A stretch of DNA of 64,000 nt from Devosia oryziradicis (lineage in GTDB: Bacteria; Pseudomonadota; Alphaproteobacteria; Rhizobiales; Devosiaceae), in contig NZ_CP068047.1 of assembly GCF_016698645.1 (NCBI RefSeq), forward strand, positions 682,001-746,000, given 5' to 3'. Both the position numbers and the translations under genes were made by a program. Positions 61,337 through 64,000 of the stretch are shown in pieces. A model generated the notes under the pieces. The model was not told where the DNA came from. It was given only the letters and a program-made list of their open reading frames with translations, and made no database searches. Each line of letters starts with the position of its first letter. The first letter of the stretch is position 1.

Positions 61337-62109
61337 CCGAAGAACTGCTCACGCTCGACAACATCACCAAGAGCTACGGCGCCGTACAGGCCCTGCGGGG
61401 CGTTTCGTTTTCCATTGCCAAGGGCGAGGTCATCGCCCTGCTCGGCGACAATGGTGCCGGCAAGTCGACGCTGGTCAAGATCATCTCGGGAGGTCTGGAG
61501 GCCAGCTCCGGCAGCATGCGCTTCGAGGGTCGGGACTTCCGTCCCAAATCACCGTCCGAAGCCAAGGCGGCGGGTATCGAGACCGTCTACCAGGACCTGT
61601 CGCTCTGCACCAACGTCGATGTTGTCGCCAATTTCTTCATGGGCCGCGAGCTGACCCGCCCGGTCATGGGCATCAAGGTGCTCGACGAGGCGCGCATGGA
61701 AGAACAGGTGGCCAAGGCCCTGGCGAGTGCGGGCACGCGTATCCCCTCGCTTCGCACCAAGGTGGAACACCTCTCGGGCGGGCAGCGGCAGGCGATCGAA
61801 CTCAATCGCTTTGTCCATTGGGGCGGCAAGCTGGTGCTGCTCGACGAGCCCTTCGCGGCGCTGGGGGTGGAGCAGACCAAGCGCGGGCTCGAAATGATCC
61901 GCCAGGTGGCAGCACAGGGCATTGGCGTGGTCATCATCACCCACATCATGCAGCAGGCCTTCCAGGTCGCCGACCGGATGGTGGTCATTCGCCAGGGCGT
62001 GGTCGCAGGCGACGTGCCGACCAAGCAGACAAACGCGGACGCAGTGATCGGCATGATCACCGGCGAAACCCTGGCCGGTGCCGGACCGGTCGCGGGCGCG
62101 GGGGAATAG
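61333..62109 (+). CDS. sugar ABC transporter ATPase, single domain (FrcA-like)
   Basis: A 258-residue ATPase of the ribose/fructose (CUT2) type but with one nucleotide-binding domain, against two in RbsA. Walker A GDNGAGKS at 38-45, signature LSGGQRQAIE, Walker B LVLLDEPFAALG, THIM H-loop. The length is that of FrcA-type ATPases. The ATG overlaps the ROK stop. It is followed by its binding protein and permease. Confidence 0.92.
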   Translation: MTEELLTLDNITKSYGAVQALRGVSFSIAKGEVIALLGDNGAGKSTLVKIISGGLEASSGSMRFEGRDFRPKSPSEAKAAGIETVYQDLSLCTNVDVVANFFMGRELTRPVMGIKVLDEARMEEQVAKALASAGTRIPSLRTKVEHLSGGQRQAIELNRFVHWGGKLVLLDEPFAALGVEQTKRGLEMIRQVAAQGIGVVIITHIMQQAFQVADRMVVIRQGVVAGDVPTKQTNADAVIGMITGETLAGAGPVAGAGE

Positions 62110-62133
62110 CCATCCGGCTACAGGGAGCGACGA

Positions 62134-63174
62134 ATGAAGCAGTTGTTGAAACACGGCATGGTTCTTCTGGCCGGTACGGCCGCCTTGCTGCACCCCGCCT
62201 ACGCCCAGGACAAGGGCATGGTCTATTACATGGTCCCCACCCTGCTCGATGAGTTCCAGACCGGCTCGGTCAGCGCGCTCGAAATGTTCCTCGAGCAGGT
62301 CGGCTATGACCTCACCACGCTCAACGCCGACAACAAGACCGACCTGCAGCAATCGCAGATGAACGACGTCATCGCCTTGGCGCCAAAGGCGATCATCCTT
62401 GCCGCCGTCGACTTCAACGCCCTGGCCCCATCGGTCGATGCCGCCCGCGCCGCCGGCATTCCGGTGATCGAGTTCGACCGCCAGATTTCGTCCACCGTCT
62501 CGGACTTCACCTCCGTCGCCGGCACGGTCGAGATCGGCTATGTCGCCGCCGAGCAGGTCGAACGCCTGCTCACCGAGAAGAACGGCTCGGTCAAGGGCAA
62601 GGTGCTCCAAGTGCTGGGCGACCCCGGCGACCCCTATACCCTGGACATCCAGAAGGGCTTCGAGGAGCGCATGGCGGCCTTCCCGGAAGTCACCATCATC
62701 AGCCAGCCCGCGATGATGTGGGAAGCCAGCAATGCCGGCACGATCGTGTCCGACCAGCTTCTGGCCAATCCCGACATCGACATCGTCTTCAGCCATGCCG
62801 CCCATCTCTCGGTTGCGGCGGTCGCCTCGCTTGAAGCGGCCGGCAAGCAGCCGGGCGACGTCTATGTCATGAGCTCGAACGGCGCGCCGGTGGCCCTGCA
62901 GATGATCCGCGATGGCTGGATGCAGGTCGAAGTCGAACAGCCGCTCTATGCCCAGGCGGCTGCCGTCGCCATGTTCATGGACAAGCTGGTCGCCAAGGAG
63001 CCGATCGAACCCGGCGAATATGACGTGCTCGGCCTGCCCTCGGTGGTAACGGACGAAGCCTGGGGACCGACGATCAAGATTCCGGGCGCCGCGATTACGC
63101 CCGAGAATGTCGACGACCCGTCCTTTTGGGGCAATCTCAAGCCGCCGGCCGCACCGGTGACGTCGGTCGAGTAA
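62134..63174 (+). CDS. sugar ABC substrate-binding protein (ribose/fructose type)
   Basis: A 346-residue periplasmic protein with signal (about 1-24, HPAYAQ), type I fold. [29 protein letters not shown] and [22 protein letters not shown] (partly quoted) are the usual pocket segments. GGGAGCG precedes the ATG. The ligand is likely a sugar; no sign of AI-2 (LsrB) specialisation. In the ROK-FrcA-FrcB-FrcC order. Confidence 0.93.
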   Translation: MKQLLKHGMVLLAGTAALLHPAYAQDKGMVYYMVPTLLDEFQTGSVSALEMFLEQVGYDLTTLNADNKTDLQQSQMNDVIALAPKAIILAAVDFNALAPSVDAARAAGIPVIEFDRQISSTVSDFTSVAGTVEIGYVAAEQVERLLTEKNGSVKGKVLQVLGDPGDPYTLDIQKGFEERMAAFPEVTIISQPAMMWEASNAGTIVSDQLLANPDIDIVFSHAAHLSVAAVASLEAAGKQPGDVYVMSSNGAPVALQMIRDGWMQVEVEQPLYAQAAAVAMFMDKLVAKEPIEPGEYDVLGLPSVVTDEAWGPTIKIPGAAITPENVDDPSFWGNLKPPAAPVTSVE

Positions 63175-63242
63175 TCCGCAACGGCTCCTTCCGCCCCGCG
63201 GGAGGAGCCTCCCCGGCACCCATAATATCCCGAGAGATCGCG

Positions 63243-64000
63243 ATGCAGCCCAGCCAACGCCGCAGCCTTGAATTCGTGCTCGACAATCTCGTCTGGTTCA
63301 TGCTGCTCGCCGTTCTCGCCATCTTCTCGGCGACCGTGCCCAACTATTTCCAGCTCGGCATCTTCGCCAACATCATCGAGCAATCCTCTGTGCTGGGGGT
63401 GATGTCGATCGGCCTGGCCCTGGTCATCATTGCCGGGCACATGGACCTGTCGGTGGAGTCGGTGGCAGCGCTTAGCGCCATGGCGGCGGGCATCCTCTTT
63501 GCCTCCTCCGGCATTGGCATGGGCATCACGTTTACGCCCGGCTGGCTGGTCGTTCCGGCCTCGCTGCTGGTGGGGCTGGGCGTTGGCGCGGTTGTCGGGG
63601 CCCTCAATGGCTTTCTCGTCATCAAGGTCAAGATGAATGCCTTCATCGTGACGCTGTCGAGCTTCATCTGGGTACGCGGGCTCGTCGTTGCGGCATCCGG
63701 CGGGCGCTCGGCGCAGAACCTGGCGGATGAGTTGCGCTGGCTCGCCATTCAGCGGTTCCTCGGCATTCCGCTCACCGCCTATATCGCCATTGCCTGTTTC
63801 ATCGGCTTCTCCTTCATGATGGCCAAGACGCGTTTCGGCCGGCACCTGATCATGATCGGCGGCAACGAGGCGGCAGCCTTTCGTGCCGGCATCAAGGTCG
63901 ACAAGGTGCTGATGATTGCCTTCATCCTGTCGGGCACCATCGCGGCCCTGGCCGGCTGGCTGCTGGCCATCCGGACTTCCGGCGCAACGGCGAACCTGGG
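63243..64000 (+). CDS. sugar ABC permease (FrcC/RbsC type), partial
   Basis: Starts MQPSQRRSLEFVLDN at 63243 and runs open to the window end, so the C terminus is missing (252 residues seen). Multiple helices and the segment LVIIAGHMDLSVESVAAL (pattern GxIDLSV) identify the BPD_transp_2 family; MIGGNEAAAFRAGI is the family coupling region. It lies 68 bases after the binding protein gene and should form the channel with two copies. Confidence 0.93.
   Translation, partial: MQPSQRRSLEFVLDNLVWFMLLAVLAIFSATVPNYFQLGIFANIIEQSSVLGVMSIGLALVIIAGHMDLSVESVAALSAMAAGILFASSGIGMGITFTPGWLVVPASLLVGLGVGAVVGALNGFLVIKVKMNAFIVTLSSFIWVRGLVVAASGGRSAQNLADELRWLAIQRFLGIPLTAYIAIACFIGFSFMMAKTRFGRHLIMIGGNEAAAFRAGIKVDKVLMIAFILSGTIAALAGWLLAIRTSGATANL

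Overview
The window is chromosomal DNA of a high-GC alphaproteobacterium, most likely of the order Hyphomicrobiales and close to Devosia. The reasons are a separate F1 ATP synthase operon (atpHAGDC) without F0 genes, the order obgE-proB-proA-nadD-rsfS-rlmH-envC-ctpA-polysaccharide deacetylase-rppH, an L21 protein with an Ala/Lys-rich tail, and many ABC sugar transporters. The genus is inferred from gene order and protein style, not from a database search.

Layout. 1-2.5 kb: beta-carbonic anhydrase, a DUF1737 protein, a Nudix hydrolase and an AraC regulator. 2.8-7.0 kb: succinate dehydrogenase sdhC-sdhD-sdhA, then a DUF3052 gene and a small secreted Cys protein, then sdhB after a palindromic repeat. 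7.1-12.3 kb: a perfect 27-bp inverted repeat, a secreted protein built of seven near-identical repeats, an EamA exporter, XerC, an omptin-family outer-membrane protease and a 63-residue small protein. 12.4-19.9 kb: priA, then atpHAGDC ending in a strong terminator. 20-24.8 kb: two chemoreceptors flanking a secreted Cache-like protein. 24.9-38.1 kb: a long minus-strand housekeeping block from rplU-rpmA through three tandem GNAT acetyltransferases, obgE, proline biosynthesis, nadD, rsfS, rlmH, envC, ctpA and rppH to a racemase. 38.4-39.9 kb: a beta-lactamase-fold hydrolase, a gamma-glutamylcyclotransferase-like protein and tRNA-Ser(CGA).

40-64 kb is more accessory. It starts with a decayed hybrid histidine kinase beside the tRNA. 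Next is an FbpABC/AfuABC-type ABC transporter divergent from an OmpR regulator, which converges on a hybrid kinase. Then comes a polyol-type ABC cassette (binding protein, two permeases, dehydrogenase, ATPase) with its own AraC regulator, an internally duplicated DUF6766-like membrane protein, and a multi-sensor hybrid kinase. The window ends in a ROK regulator with a ribose/fructose-type ABC transporter whose permease is cut by the window edge.

No CRISPR array, rRNA, prophage, intact transposon or classical defence system was seen. The least explained items are the seven-repeat secreted protein, the secreted Cache protein between two chemoreceptors, the genes inserted in the sdh operon, the duplicated DUF6766-like protein, and the three palindromic intergenic repeat types.
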